A DNA stretch of 64,000 nt from Algoriphagus oliviformis (GCF_017254915.1 NZ_JAFKCT010000011.1:1-64000); one strand, 5' to 3'; shown: positions 42,374-50,743, numbered from the stretch's first letter. A program made the numbers and translations. Notes: generated by a model not told the origin, from the sequence alone.

Positions 42374-43165
42374 ATGTCAACCTATAAAGTTCCCACCATG
42401 GCCGAGATGGCCGCGAGTGGCCAAAGCCCGGAAGTCCTGTTTTGGGTGGGCTGTGCCGGTTCTTTCGACGAGCGCTACAAGGCCGTCACCCAGGCATTCG
42501 TCAAGATCCTGAACAAAGTCGGGGTGAGCTTTGCTGTGCTGGGGCCGGAGGAGACCTGCACGGGAGATCCCGCGAGAAGGGCTGGCAACGAGTTTCTTTT
42601 CCAGATGCAGGCCGTCGCCAATATCCAAGTGATGAATGCCTATGAAGTCAAGAAGGTCGTCACTGCCTGCCCGCATTGCTTCAATACCATCAAAAACGAA
42701 TACCCCGCGCTGGGCGGCGACTACGAGGTGATCCACCATTCCCAGTTTCTCCAGCAGCTGATCAACGAGGGCAAAGTGCGGCTTCAGGGCGGCGGGGAGT
42801 TTAAGGGAAAGAAGATCACCTTCCACGATTCCTGCTATCTGGGCCGTGCAAACGACGTGTACGAAGCGCCGCGTGAAGTCATCAAGGCGCTGGATGTGGA
42901 GCTGGTGGAGATGAAGCGCTGCCGGACCAAGGGCCTCTGCTGTGGGGCTGGCGGTGCGCAGATGTTTAAGGAGCCCGAGCCGGGCAATAAGGACGTCAAT
43001 GTGGAGCGTACGGAAGAAGCCCTCGCGACCGGGGCGCAAGCCATTGCCGTGGGCTGTCCTTTTTGCCTGACGATGATGACCGATGGCGTGAAAAACAAAA
43101 ACCGGGAAGCAGAGGTCAAAGTCTTCGATTTGGCGGAGATGATCGCCAAAGAAATGGGGATTTGA
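42374..43165 (+). CDS. CCG-domain Fe-S protein, HdrB/LutA-like
   Basis: A 263-aa soluble protein with two cysteine-rich CCG-type modules, as in HdrB, GlpC and LutA: N-terminal VGCAGSFDERY ... CTGDPARR ... ACPHC, and C-terminal HDSCYLGR ... CCGAGGAQMF ... GCPFC. The second module has the full C-(x)36-CCG-(x)34-CxxC pattern; the first has a single Cys at the CC position. It is expected to bind a catalytic Fe-S cluster and to act with the membrane Fe-S protein encoded upstream. A 120-bp gap with heptad repeats separates the two genes. Confidence 0.9.
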   Translation: MSTYKVPTMAEMAASGQSPEVLFWVGCAGSFDERYKAVTQAFVKILNKVGVSFAVLGPEETCTGDPARRAGNEFLFQMQAVANIQVMNAYEVKKVVTACPHCFNTIKNEYPALGGDYEVIHHSQFLQQLINEGKVRLQGGGEFKGKKITFHDSCYLGRANDVYEAPREVIKALDVELVEMKRCRTKGLCCGAGGAQMFKEPEPGNKDVNVERTEEALATGAQAIAVGCPFCLTMMTDGVKNKNREAEVKVFDLAEMIAKEMGI

Positions 43166-43240
43166 TCCTTCACATTGAATCAATTCGGGCCTTTTTGCCG
43201 TTATGCTGAAAGAGTTTTTCTTTGTGAGACAAACGACCCT

Positions 43241-43729
43241 ATGTACCTCCCTTTTGAAAAAATGCCGGATCACTCCCGAGTCTGGGTGTATCAGGCCGAT
43301 AAAAAAATCTCAGAATCCGACGCACAGCTGGTCCGTGATCGCTTGGCCAGTTTTTGCGAAGGCTGGAATACCCACGGCAACCTGATGCCTACCTCCTTTG
43401 AGATCTTTGAAGACCAAATCCTCGTCTTGGCGGTAGATGAGAGCCATCTCGGAGCCAGTGGCTGCTCCATCGACAGTTCCGTCAGGACTTTGCGCGAGCT
43501 GGAAAATGTCCTCGGCACCAATCTGACGGATCAGGGGAAGATTACGCTAAAGCGCTCCGGCGGCGAAGTGAAGGTCATCCCGGCCTTGGGGGTGAAGTCC
43601 CGTGTGGCCTCTGGGGAGATCGATCTGGAGACCGCTGTCATCAATCCCACGGTCCGGGTCAAAGCAGATCTAAAAAACCTGTGGCGACCCGTGCGAAATA
43701 GTTGGCTGGGCAGATATTTTCCAAATTAA
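43241..43729 (+). CDS. Conserved-looking orphan protein, unknown function
   Basis: The ATG at 43241 gives 162 aa (the open frame to a TTG at 43175 seems to be leader). No signal peptide. The core contains FCEGWNTHGNLMPTSFEIF and AVDESHLGASGCSIDSSVR, with a conserved-looking Cys and a PTVRVKADLKNLWRP end. Relatives in this phylum are sometimes labelled ABC-transporter ATPase, yet no Walker motif is present, so that label should not be carried over. Its position behind the Fe-S pair may be incidental. Confidence 0.72.
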   Translation: MYLPFEKMPDHSRVWVYQADKKISESDAQLVRDRLASFCEGWNTHGNLMPTSFEIFEDQILVLAVDESHLGASGCSIDSSVRTLRELENVLGTNLTDQGKITLKRSGGEVKVIPALGVKSRVASGEIDLETAVINPTVRVKADLKNLWRPVRNSWLGRYFPN

Positions 43730-43766
43730 TTAGTAATATTCAGTATTGACCGACAATCGCCTTTCG

Positions 43767-45698
43767 ATGAAGCAGCATTTTTTGTGGATAGCAGTTTTGA
43801 TCTTGTTTGCGCTGGCAGGCTGCAAGAGCCTACAGGAAAAAGGAAACGATCAGTTTCTATCCGGCCAATACCAATACGCCATCAATACTTTTTCCCAAAT
43901 CCTCGAACAGGACTCTTCCAATCTGGAGGCCAATCGCGTGATCGGCGAGAGCTACCGCCTTTCCAACAGGATAGAAAAGTCCGAGCCCTACTATCGGCAG
44001 TTGGCTGAGGATGAGCCTTCTTTCAACCATTATTTTTTCCTGGGTCAAAGCTTAAAAGCCCAGCAGAAATACGAGGAGGCCAAGGAGGCTTTCGAAAAGG
44101 CCAAATCCTACACTTCCGATGAAGCGCTTTTGGCGAAAAACCAACGGGAAATCGAATCCATCCGCCTGGCCGAAGGCATCGAAAACTACTGGCCAAAGCA
44201 TGAGCTGGTGAACTACACCGAACTCAATACGCCAGGCGCCGACTATTCTCCGGTGTTGAGCGAAGATTTCCTCTATTTTACCTCCGGCAGACAGGCTTCT
44301 GGACTCTATCCGGCTACCGGTACGCCGTACACCAAGCTCTTTAGGGCGCGTGCCGATGGGCTGAAAGTGGACGTGGGAGGGATTCAAGCCCTGCCAGAAT
44401 TCCGCAATGAAGAGGGACTCAATCAGGCAGCGATTGCGATCAGCCCAGACGGGAACACCATCATCTACGCCCGCGGCAATTCCGTTTCCCCAAAAGACCT
44501 TCCTGAGACCGCACTTTTCGTTTCCTATTTCCGCGGAGCGGGCTTCACCCAGCCGATCTGGATGCCGGTAAATGAAGACGAAACTTGGTGGAACTCCACC
44601 CCGGCCTTTAGTCCCGATGGTTCGGAGCTCTACTTTGCCTCCAACCGTCCAGGCGGATTTGGCGGCATAGACCTGTATAAGGCTACCAAGCTGGCAAACG
44701 GTGACTTTGGCAATGCGGTGAACCTCGGCCCGACTGTCAATACGCCGGGCAATGAAATGTTTCCCCGCATGGCTGCCGACGGCAAGTTTTTCTTTTCCTC
44801 CGATGGGCATCCCGGCTATGGAAAGCTGGATCTGTTCGTGGCGGAAAGTGACGGAGCAGGCAAGCAGGTGGTCAAAAACTTGGGCGAAAACATCAACAGC
44901 CAGGACGACGATTTTGGGATCTTCTTCACCGAATATCCGAAGGCGGGTTTTCTTTCCTCCAACCGTGCCGATGGGGTGGGGGATGACGACATTTACTTCT
45001 TTGAGGACAAAACTCCCAAGCCGAAAATCGTCAACGTCCTGCTGAACGTCTATACCAAGGAAGCCAAAGCTGATGGCACCGAAGCCGTGCTGCCCCAGAC
45101 CCGCGTGGTGCTCTATGGCTCTGACAACAAGCAGCAAGGCGGCGACTTCTCCAATACCAACGGCCGCGTGAGGTTCACCATGAACGTGGACTCAGACTAC
45201 ACCATCATCGCCTCCAAGGGCGGCTACTTCTCCAAGTCCATTCCTTATTCTACCAAGGGCAAGACTCCGGATCCGGCGACCTTGGTGCAAGAGGTGACGA
45301 ACGTGTCGCTGGACACGACCATCATTTTGGATCAGCTGATCCTGGAGAAAGCCATCGTGCTCGACAATATCTACTATGACCTGGACAAGGCCGACATCCG
45401 TCCAGATGCCGCCGTCGAGCTGGACAAGCTGGTAAAAATACTGGCGGACAACCCTACCATCCGCATCGAGCTGAGCTCCCACACCGACTCCCGCTCCAGC
45501 GACGAATACAATTTGGATCTGTCCCAGCGCAGGGCCCAGTCGGCGGTTGACTACATCGTGTCCAAGGGCATTGCCGCGGATAGGCTGGTGGCCAAGGGCT
45601 ATGGAGAGTCCCAGCTGATTGTGCAGAATGCGCAGACCGAGGAAGAGCACCAGACCAACCGACGTACGGAGTTTAAGGTGATCGAGATAAAGGAATAG
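43767..45698 (+). CDS. OmpA-family lipoprotein, PorE-like architecture
   Basis: A 643-aa lipoprotein (ATG 43767, a TTG 7 codons earlier rejected) with lipobox ALAGC at residues 14-18. Domains in order: TPR repeats (about 20-115), a PD40/WD40-type propeller (about 150-415; ISPDGNTIIYARGN, FSPDGSELYFASNRPGG, FLSSNRADGVGDDDIY), a carboxypeptidase-regulatory-like beta domain (about 425-505), and an OmpA C-terminal peptidoglycan-binding domain (about 530-640; SSHTDSRSSDEYNLDLSQRRA). This is the layout of PorE of the type IX secretion system, but related OmpA proteins share it, so the assignment is tentative. Monocistronic, ending at a bidirectional terminator. Confidence 0.88.
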   Translation: MKQHFLWIAVLILFALAGCKSLQEKGNDQFLSGQYQYAINTFSQILEQDSSNLEANRVIGESYRLSNRIEKSEPYYRQLAEDEPSFNHYFFLGQSLKAQQKYEEAKEAFEKAKSYTSDEALLAKNQREIESIRLAEGIENYWPKHELVNYTELNTPGADYSPVLSEDFLYFTSGRQASGLYPATGTPYTKLFRARADGLKVDVGGIQALPEFRNEEGLNQAAIAISPDGNTIIYARGNSVSPKDLPETALFVSYFRGAGFTQPIWMPVNEDETWWNSTPAFSPDGSELYFASNRPGGFGGIDLYKATKLANGDFGNAVNLGPTVNTPGNEMFPRMAADGKFFFSSDGHPGYGKLDLFVAESDGAGKQVVKNLGENINSQDDDFGIFFTEYPKAGFLSSNRADGVGDDDIYFFEDKTPKPKIVNVLLNVYTKEAKADGTEAVLPQTRVVLYGSDNKQQGGDFSNTNGRVRFTMNVDSDYTIIASKGGYFSKSIPYSTKGKTPDPATLVQEVTNVSLDTTIILDQLILEKAIVLDNIYYDLDKADIRPDAAVELDKLVKILADNPTIRIELSSHTDSRSSDEYNLDLSQRRAQSAVDYIVSKGIAADRLVAKGYGESQLIVQNAQTEEEHQTNRRTEFKVIEIKE

Positions 45699-45726
45699 GT
45701 AGCTAGTATCAAGTAGCAAGTATCAA
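45699..45726. repeat. Short 7-bp tandem array (GTAKCAA)
   Basis: Heptamers GTAGCTA, GTATCAA, GTAGCAA, GTATCAA begin immediately after the stop codon of the OmpA gene. Confidence 0.6.
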
Positions 45727-45755
45727 GAAGGCTCTGTCTTGAGCGCCGTGTATAG

Positions 45756-45795
45756 AAAAAGGCCATTCGAAACTGAATTCGAATGGCCTTTTTCT
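45756..45795. terminator. Bidirectional terminator between convergent genes
   Basis: 16-bp arms AAAAAGGCCATTCGAA/TTCGAATGGCCTTTTT; it serves the OmpA gene on the plus strand and the glucan operon on the minus strand. Confidence 0.93.
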
Positions 45796-45822
45796 TTTTG
45801 CCCTTTTTGGAACCGCTTCGGC

Positions 45823-47028
45823 TTAGCTTTGAAGTTCCGCTTGTTTTTGCTTCACCCTTAGCATGAAGTCGCTGAGCACGTTCATGAAGTTGATAAAGGC
45901 GTCGTAGGGCGTGTCGTACGGGCTGAAATACTCGTGCACAGAGCCGTCGGAAAAGAACTTGGTGCACATGTAGTAGAAGTGGTCAGAGGTCTGCAGGTAG
46001 CCCCAATCCCGCTTGATTTCTGGGTCGTCGATGCCTTTGACCAGCTTTTCCAACTCATACAGACGGTCGAAAGCTTCGTCCTGCATGTCATTTCCCAGCC
46101 ATGCGGTAAGGTCACGCTCTTCGTCAGCCCAAGAGATGGGGACGGGGACGTGGATCTTGCTGACTGGGCTGACATTGGCGGCGACTTCGGAAGGAGTGGA
46201 AAAGGTGAAGTCGGAATTGCTGAATACAGCTTCGGGGAGATGTTTCATAAACTCGAAAATGCCAGTCTCCGCCCACTGGTGCTCGCCAAAGGTTTCGTAG
46301 TCCATAAAGAGGTTCAGCACTTGCTCTTCCTTTGGGATAGCGTTGATCCAATTCACGAACTTCTCAGTGGTGAGGGGATAGTCCGCCCAAGTTTTGTTGC
46401 TAAAGCGAAAGGCGATGTCGTCGGACAGCAGGAAGTTTTTGAGGAGAACTTTCAGTTTGGGGGCGTTGGCGTTGGAGTAGACGTAGTTTGGGCTTTTCCA
46501 TCCCAGGATGTGCTTGGCCCCTTCCGTCAAGACGGCCTCATAGCCGAGGTCCGCTACCATAGCACCGATCTGGTCTGAGTAGATCAGCTCCGTATTTCTG
46601 AAGACCTTGGGCTGATAGCCGTTGAATAGCTCCTTGATCCGGTCTTGGTGCTTTTTTACCAAGGCCTGGAATTCATCCTTGCTTTTCAGGGCAGCCAGGG
46701 AGTGGGTGTAAGTTTCGTTAAGCAGTTCCACTTGGCCTGTGGCGACGAGCTTTTGGAAGCTCTCCAAGACATCTGGGGCGTAGGTTTCCATTTGGTCCAG
46801 GAAAGTCCCGGAAAGCGAAAAGGCGACCTTGAATTTTCCCTTGTGCTGATGGATGAGGTCAAGCAGGAGGGCATTCATGGGGAGGTAGCACTTTTGGGCT
46901 ACTTTGCGGATCACGTTTCGGTTGAGGTAGTCATCCCAATAGTGGTGGTCTTCTCCTATGTCAAAAAATCGGTAGGGTTTTAATCGAAAAGGCTGATGCA
47001 CCTGGAAATAGAAGCAGATGGTTCTCAT
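45823..47028 (-). CDS. GH57 family alpha-glucanase/glucanotransferase
   Basis: A 401-aa glycoside hydrolase of family 57 (alpha-amylase or 4-alpha-glucanotransferase type). Family segments are visible in order: HQPFRL at the N terminus, the LNETYTHSL block, the nucleophile Glu in FRNTELIYS, and the acid/base Asp in FMDYETFGEHQ. No signal peptide, so intracellular glycogen or maltodextrin is the likely substrate. Last gene of a minus-strand operon with a GT4 glycosyltransferase (4-bp overlap) and an amylo-1,6-glucosidase. Confidence 0.92.
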   Translation of the reverse strand: MRTICFYFQVHQPFRLKPYRFFDIGEDHHYWDDYLNRNVIRKVAQKCYLPMNALLLDLIHQHKGKFKVAFSLSGTFLDQMETYAPDVLESFQKLVATGQVELLNETYTHSLAALKSKDEFQALVKKHQDRIKELFNGYQPKVFRNTELIYSDQIGAMVADLGYEAVLTEGAKHILGWKSPNYVYSNANAPKLKVLLKNFLLSDDIAFRFSNKTWADYPLTTEKFVNWINAIPKEEQVLNLFMDYETFGEHQWAETGIFEFMKHLPEAVFSNSDFTFSTPSEVAANVSPVSKIHVPVPISWADEERDLTAWLGNDMQDEAFDRLYELEKLVKGIDDPEIKRDWGYLQTSDHFYYMCTKFFSDGSVHEYFSPYDTPYDAFINFMNVLSDFMLRVKQKQAELQS

Positions 47029-48314
47029 GATCGTTCGGCTAAAGTTTTTTCATAGACAGTTACTAGTTTGGCAGCCACGTGCTCCCACTTCAATTTTTTG
47101 AGCTCCTCGCTTCCCAGTTCCTTAAACATGCGGGAGATCCCGTCATAGTGCAGGAGGGCAAAGATGGCGTCGGCCATGGCGTCCACATCCCAAAAATCCA
47201 CCTTGATGGCATTTCGGAGTACTTCTGCGACGCCCGATTGTTTGGAAATGATCACCGGGGTGTTATGTCTCACCGCTTCCAGAGGAGCGATGCCAAAGGG
47301 CTCGGATACAGATGGCATCACATAGACATCGGAGATCGCATACATATGGTCCACGTCGTTGCCCTTGAGAAAGCCCGTGAAGTGGAACCGTGTGGCCATG
47401 CGCAGCTCCGCGACGCGGTGGATCATCCGGTTGAGCAAGTCTCCAGAGCCGGCCATGACGAAGCGGACGTTGGGGTCGCGCTCGATGACCTTTTTAGCCG
47501 CTTCCACAAAGTATTCGGGGCCTTTTTGGAAGGTGATGCGCCCCAGGAAGGTGACGATTTTTTCGGGGACTTTTTTCTCGTACTTGGATTTGATGATGCT
47601 TGAGTCCAGCACGGCATTGTGCAGCACGGTGACCTTGCTGGCGGGGATGCCGTATTTTTTGACGATGATGTTTTTGGTTAGCTGGCTTACGGCGACGACG
47701 TGGTCTGCGGCCTCCATTCCGGCCCGCTCGATGTCGTAGACGGGCTGGTTGACCGTCTCGCCAGAGCGGTCAAATTCGGTGGCGTGTACGTGGACTACCA
47801 GTGGCTTTCCGCTGATTTCCTTCGCGGCTATCCCTGCGGGAAAAGCCAGCCAGTCATGGGCATGGATGATGTCAAAGTTGTTTTTGTCCCTCGCGATCTG
47901 AGCGGCGACCAAGGCATAGCGGGAGACTTCCTCCATGAGGTTTTTGCCATATTTTCCGCTAAACTCAAACTTGTTGGAAAAGATGCTTTCATCCACGTCC
48001 GTACGGTCGTGGACGGCATAGTCGGTGAATTTCTTGAACTCCTCAGGGCCCAGGTAGGGCACTAGGAAACTGCTTACTTCCAGGTAGGTGAGGTTTTTCC
48101 AAAACTTTTTGAAACGCTTCTCCCGGTAGTCTATCCGCACATCGCTGGCATTGACAAAGTCGGCCATGGGCTCCTCATCTCCCCAAAGCTTGGGGACGAC
48201 AAAGATCACCTGCTGGTGGTGATGGTTCATGCCCTTCACCAGGCCGTAGCAGGCCGTGCCCAATCCTCCGGAAATATGCGGTGGAAACTCCCAACCAAAC
48301 ATTAAAACTCTCAT
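47025..48314 (-). CDS. GT4 family glycosyltransferase, glycogen-synthase-like
   Basis: A 429-aa GT-B fold glycosyltransferase. The N-terminal domain has the glycogen-synthase-like opening FGWEFPPHISGGLGTACYG (residues about 5-23); the C-terminal domain carries TFLGRITFQKGPEYF and the EX7E nucleotide-sugar motif in PFGIAPLEAVRHNTPVI. The operon with a debranching enzyme and GH57 argues that it makes or extends an alpha-glucan from a nucleotide glucose, but maltose- or trehalose-type GT4 activities are also possible. It is 12 bp downstream of the debranching-enzyme gene. Confidence 0.9.
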   Translation of the reverse strand: MRVLMFGWEFPPHISGGLGTACYGLVKGMNHHHQQVIFVVPKLWGDEEPMADFVNASDVRIDYREKRFKKFWKNLTYLEVSSFLVPYLGPEEFKKFTDYAVHDRTDVDESIFSNKFEFSGKYGKNLMEEVSRYALVAAQIARDKNNFDIIHAHDWLAFPAGIAAKEISGKPLVVHVHATEFDRSGETVNQPVYDIERAGMEAADHVVAVSQLTKNIIVKKYGIPASKVTVLHNAVLDSSIIKSKYEKKVPEKIVTFLGRITFQKGPEYFVEAAKKVIERDPNVRFVMAGSGDLLNRMIHRVAELRMATRFHFTGFLKGNDVDHMYAISDVYVMPSVSEPFGIAPLEAVRHNTPVIISKQSGVAEVLRNAIKVDFWDVDAMADAIFALLHYDGISRMFKELGSEELKKLKWEHVAAKLVTVYEKTLAERS

Positions 48315-48326
48315 AAAAAAGTCATT

Positions 48327-50243
48327 TTAAATCCTGTTGACTATATCCATCATTCTAAGCAGTTCTGCCACGCTCCAGGCCTGGGACACGGAGCCTTTGG
48401 GCCGGTGAGGAGGGTCGCCGTCAAATATCTCCGCGACAGTCCCGATCCCGTACTGGGTCATCACATCATCGAAACCTTTGATGATCTTTTGGATAAAGTT
48501 TTTGGATGCTTTACCGTGCAGCTTGAGGTATCCCTCGACAAAGTGGCCCAAAAGCCAAGCCCAGACCGTTCCGTTGTGATAGGCGTGGTCCCGGCTGATC
48601 TGATTTCCGTAATAGTAGCCTTTGTAGCCGGGATCGTCGGGAGAGAGGGAGCGGAGGCCCTTCGTCGTCAGGAGTTTTGACTTGACGACCTCGAGGATCT
48701 TGTCGTTTTTCTCTTCGTTGAGCATGATGTAGGGCAGCGAGGTGGCAAAGATCATGTTGGGACGGATAGACCAGTCTTTTTCGTCCCCATCGACCACGTC
48801 GGCGAGGTAGCCGTTGTCCCAAGACCAAAACTCCCGGTCAAAGCTTTCTTTGACCCGCGCGGCCAGAGCGGCATAGGGTTCTTCTCCAGACAGCTCGTGG
48901 TAGAAGCAGAGCGCATTGTACCACAGTGCCTGGATCTCCACCGGGCAACCGATGCGTGGCGTGACCGGTCCGTCCGGAGTGATGGCGTCCATCCAGGTCA
49001 GGGCGACATCCGGACGTCCACCCCAGATCAGTCCGTCAGGCTGCATGTGGATGTTGAAGTCCGTACCGTTTTTGTAGCCCTCGATGATCCCTCGGAGCTT
49101 GCCAAGGTAGCGGTCCTGTATGGTTTTCTTGTCCCCTGTGTACAAAATGTATTGCTGTAGGCTCCAAAAGAACCAGAGTGGCGCATCGATGGAGGTCATG
49201 TTGGTGAAGTCGCCGCTGCCGATGTTCGGAAAGAGCGGCCCTTGGAGATCTCTGGACATGCTGTCCATGACTTCCAGGAAAGTCTCTGTGTCTCCGCTGG
49301 TGAGGGTGAGGCCGGGTGCGGCGACGAAGGTGTCCCGTCCCCACCAGCCAAACCAGGGGTAGCCTGCAATGATCCGGGTGTCTCCGTCCCGTCGGCGTAT
49401 GAATTGGCCAGCGGAGTTTCTCAGGCAGTTTTCAAAATTGTTTCTGGGAATCCGTCTGGCGATTTCCTTTTCAAAGGCATTTTGTCTGGTGCTGGGGTCT
49501 GCTTCTGTCAGGCCTGCCGAAAAAATGACAGATTCGCCCTTTTCTATATCAAACTCAAAATATCCCGGCGCAAACAAGTCTTCCTGGTATTCGTAGCCTC
49601 GCTCCCGCTCTTGGATGTATTCGATATTGTAATACCAATCGGGGATGGATACGAATTCACACTTTTTGGAAAGCTGGAGAAAAAGCGGGTCGTACTGTGG
49701 GTAGAGCCTGAAGCGGGCTCCATTCGGTATCTTTTCAAATTCCCGGTCGATCTGGTCATTGGCCTTGATGAGGTTGTGGTATCCCCGGAAGGCCAGAAAT
49801 GGCTGGATTCGGATTTTGGTCTTGGAGTGGGCTTCCAGCAAAGTATAGCGGATCATGACGCGATCTCTGTTGGTGTCCAGGATGAGCTCCTTTTGCAGCA
49901 CCACTCCCCCCACACGATAGGTGAGCTTGGGGATGGGCTCCGAGTCAAAATCCTCCAGGTACTTGTGCCCTCTAGGGGAGTAGTTGCCGGGGAATTTGCT
50001 GATGCCGAGGTTGAAGCTAGCACCATGCTGGATGACCGTCTCATGGACAGTCGAGAGCAAGACATGGTTTTGGGAATCGATCTGTGGCTGGGGGGCTACC
50101 AGAAGGCCATGGTACTTGCGCGTGTTACATCCGATAATGGTGGTGCTGGTGTACGCGCCAGACCGATTCGTCCGAATAATCTCCCGATCCAGGGAGTAAT
50201 TCAGATTGATTAATTGGGTTTTATCGAAGTGGATATAACTCAT
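48327..50243 (-). CDS. Glycogen debranching enzyme (amylo-alpha-1,6-glucosidase)
   Basis: A 638-aa protein of the archaeal/bacterial debranching-enzyme family: an N-terminal beta-sandwich domain (TNRSGAYTSTTIIGCNTRKYHGL is seen at residues 25-47) and a C-terminal (alpha/alpha)6 GH133 domain from about 285, with GYPWFGWWGRDTFVAAPGL, MDAITPDGPVTPRIG and PKGSVSQAWSVAELLRM. Removes alpha-1,6 branches from glycogen. First gene of the three-gene glucan operon; the promoter was not identified. Confidence 0.94.
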   Translation of the reverse strand: MSYIHFDKTQLINLNYSLDREIIRTNRSGAYTSTTIIGCNTRKYHGLLVAPQPQIDSQNHVLLSTVHETVIQHGASFNLGISKFPGNYSPRGHKYLEDFDSEPIPKLTYRVGGVVLQKELILDTNRDRVMIRYTLLEAHSKTKIRIQPFLAFRGYHNLIKANDQIDREFEKIPNGARFRLYPQYDPLFLQLSKKCEFVSIPDWYYNIEYIQERERGYEYQEDLFAPGYFEFDIEKGESVIFSAGLTEADPSTRQNAFEKEIARRIPRNNFENCLRNSAGQFIRRRDGDTRIIAGYPWFGWWGRDTFVAAPGLTLTSGDTETFLEVMDSMSRDLQGPLFPNIGSGDFTNMTSIDAPLWFFWSLQQYILYTGDKKTIQDRYLGKLRGIIEGYKNGTDFNIHMQPDGLIWGGRPDVALTWMDAITPDGPVTPRIGCPVEIQALWYNALCFYHELSGEEPYAALAARVKESFDREFWSWDNGYLADVVDGDEKDWSIRPNMIFATSLPYIMLNEEKNDKILEVVKSKLLTTKGLRSLSPDDPGYKGYYYGNQISRDHAYHNGTVWAWLLGHFVEGYLKLHGKASKNFIQKIIKGFDDVMTQYGIGTVAEIFDGDPPHRPKGSVSQAWSVAELLRMMDIVNRI

Positions 50244-50303
50244 AAGGGAAAAATTGTAAGAATTTAAAAATAGAGTTTTGATTCGATAAGAAAAATCGCA
50301 GGC

Positions 50304-50336
50304 AAAAAATAAAAGGTTATGTTTCCATAACCTTTT
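50304..50336 (-). terminator. Terminator after the putative 46-aa gene
   Basis: AAAAGGTTATG-TTTC-CATAACCTTTT with T-rich flank on the minus strand. Confidence 0.8.
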
Positions 50337-50357
50337 CTAGATGTTGATTCGATTTGT

Positions 50358-50498
50358 TCACGAGTGAGCCGCTTCTCGCTGGATTTCCTCGAAGATTTTC
50401 AGGGATTCTTCGAATTTCACGAAATAATTGTGGACAAGCCGGATATTTACGGGCTTCACCACCGGAAACTTTGGAGGGGTTTTGTACAAAGTAAACAT
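50358..50498 (-). CDS. Putative 46-residue protein
   Basis: An ATG at 50498 opens a 46-codon frame (begins MFTLYKTPPKFPVVKPVN, ends EIQREAAHS) that sits exactly between the tRNA-His terminator (50556-50590) and its own terminator (50304-50336). The composition is protein-like: a basic, proline-bearing start and an amphipathic C-terminal helix (VKFEESLKIFEEIQRE). The longer open frame runs into the tRNA and cannot be real. No motif known; homology would settle it. Confidence 0.5.
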   Translation of the reverse strand: MFTLYKTPPKFPVVKPVNIRLVHNYFVKFEESLKIFEEIQREAAHS

Positions 50499-50555
50499 CT
50501 GAGTGTGGTTTAGTTTTTTCTGATTTGTCAAATGCTGTGCCAACTCGCGCCGGTA

Positions 50556-50590
50556 TAAAAAAGCAAAACCCCTCGGGAAGAGGGGTTTTG
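50556..50590 (-). terminator. Terminator of tRNA-His
   Basis: On the minus strand AACCCCTC, TTCCC loop, GAGGGGTT, then TTGCTTTTTT. Confidence 0.85.
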
Positions 50591-50665
50591 GGTGAAAGAC
50601 CGGGTTCGAACCGGCGACCTCTGGTGCCACAAACCAGCGCTCTAACCAGCTGAGCTACAATCACC
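50591..50665 (-). tRNA. tRNA-His (GTG)
   Basis: The minus-strand cloverleaf has anticodon GTG in loop TTGTGGC, D arm TAGCTCAGCTGGTTAGAGC and T arm GCCGGTTCGAACCCGGT. It has the His-specific extra G at position -1 opposite C73. The acceptor stem is GTGATTG against CTTTCAC, leaving two adjacent T-T mismatches (positions 5-68 and 6-67). CCA is not encoded. It has its own promoter and terminator. Confidence 0.92.
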
Positions 50666-50704
50666 GTGTGGCTTATCCAAGAGAGGATTCTCTCAAATGG
50701 TCTG

Positions 50705-50735
50705 CAAAAGTAATGTTTCAGGCTACTTGACGCAA
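50705..50735 (-). promoter_or_regulatory. Promoter TTG-N20-TACTTTTG of tRNA-His
   Basis: On the minus strand TTG (50735-50733), 20 bp, TACTTTTG (50712-50705). Confidence 0.75.
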
Positions 50736-50743
50736 GGGGGATC

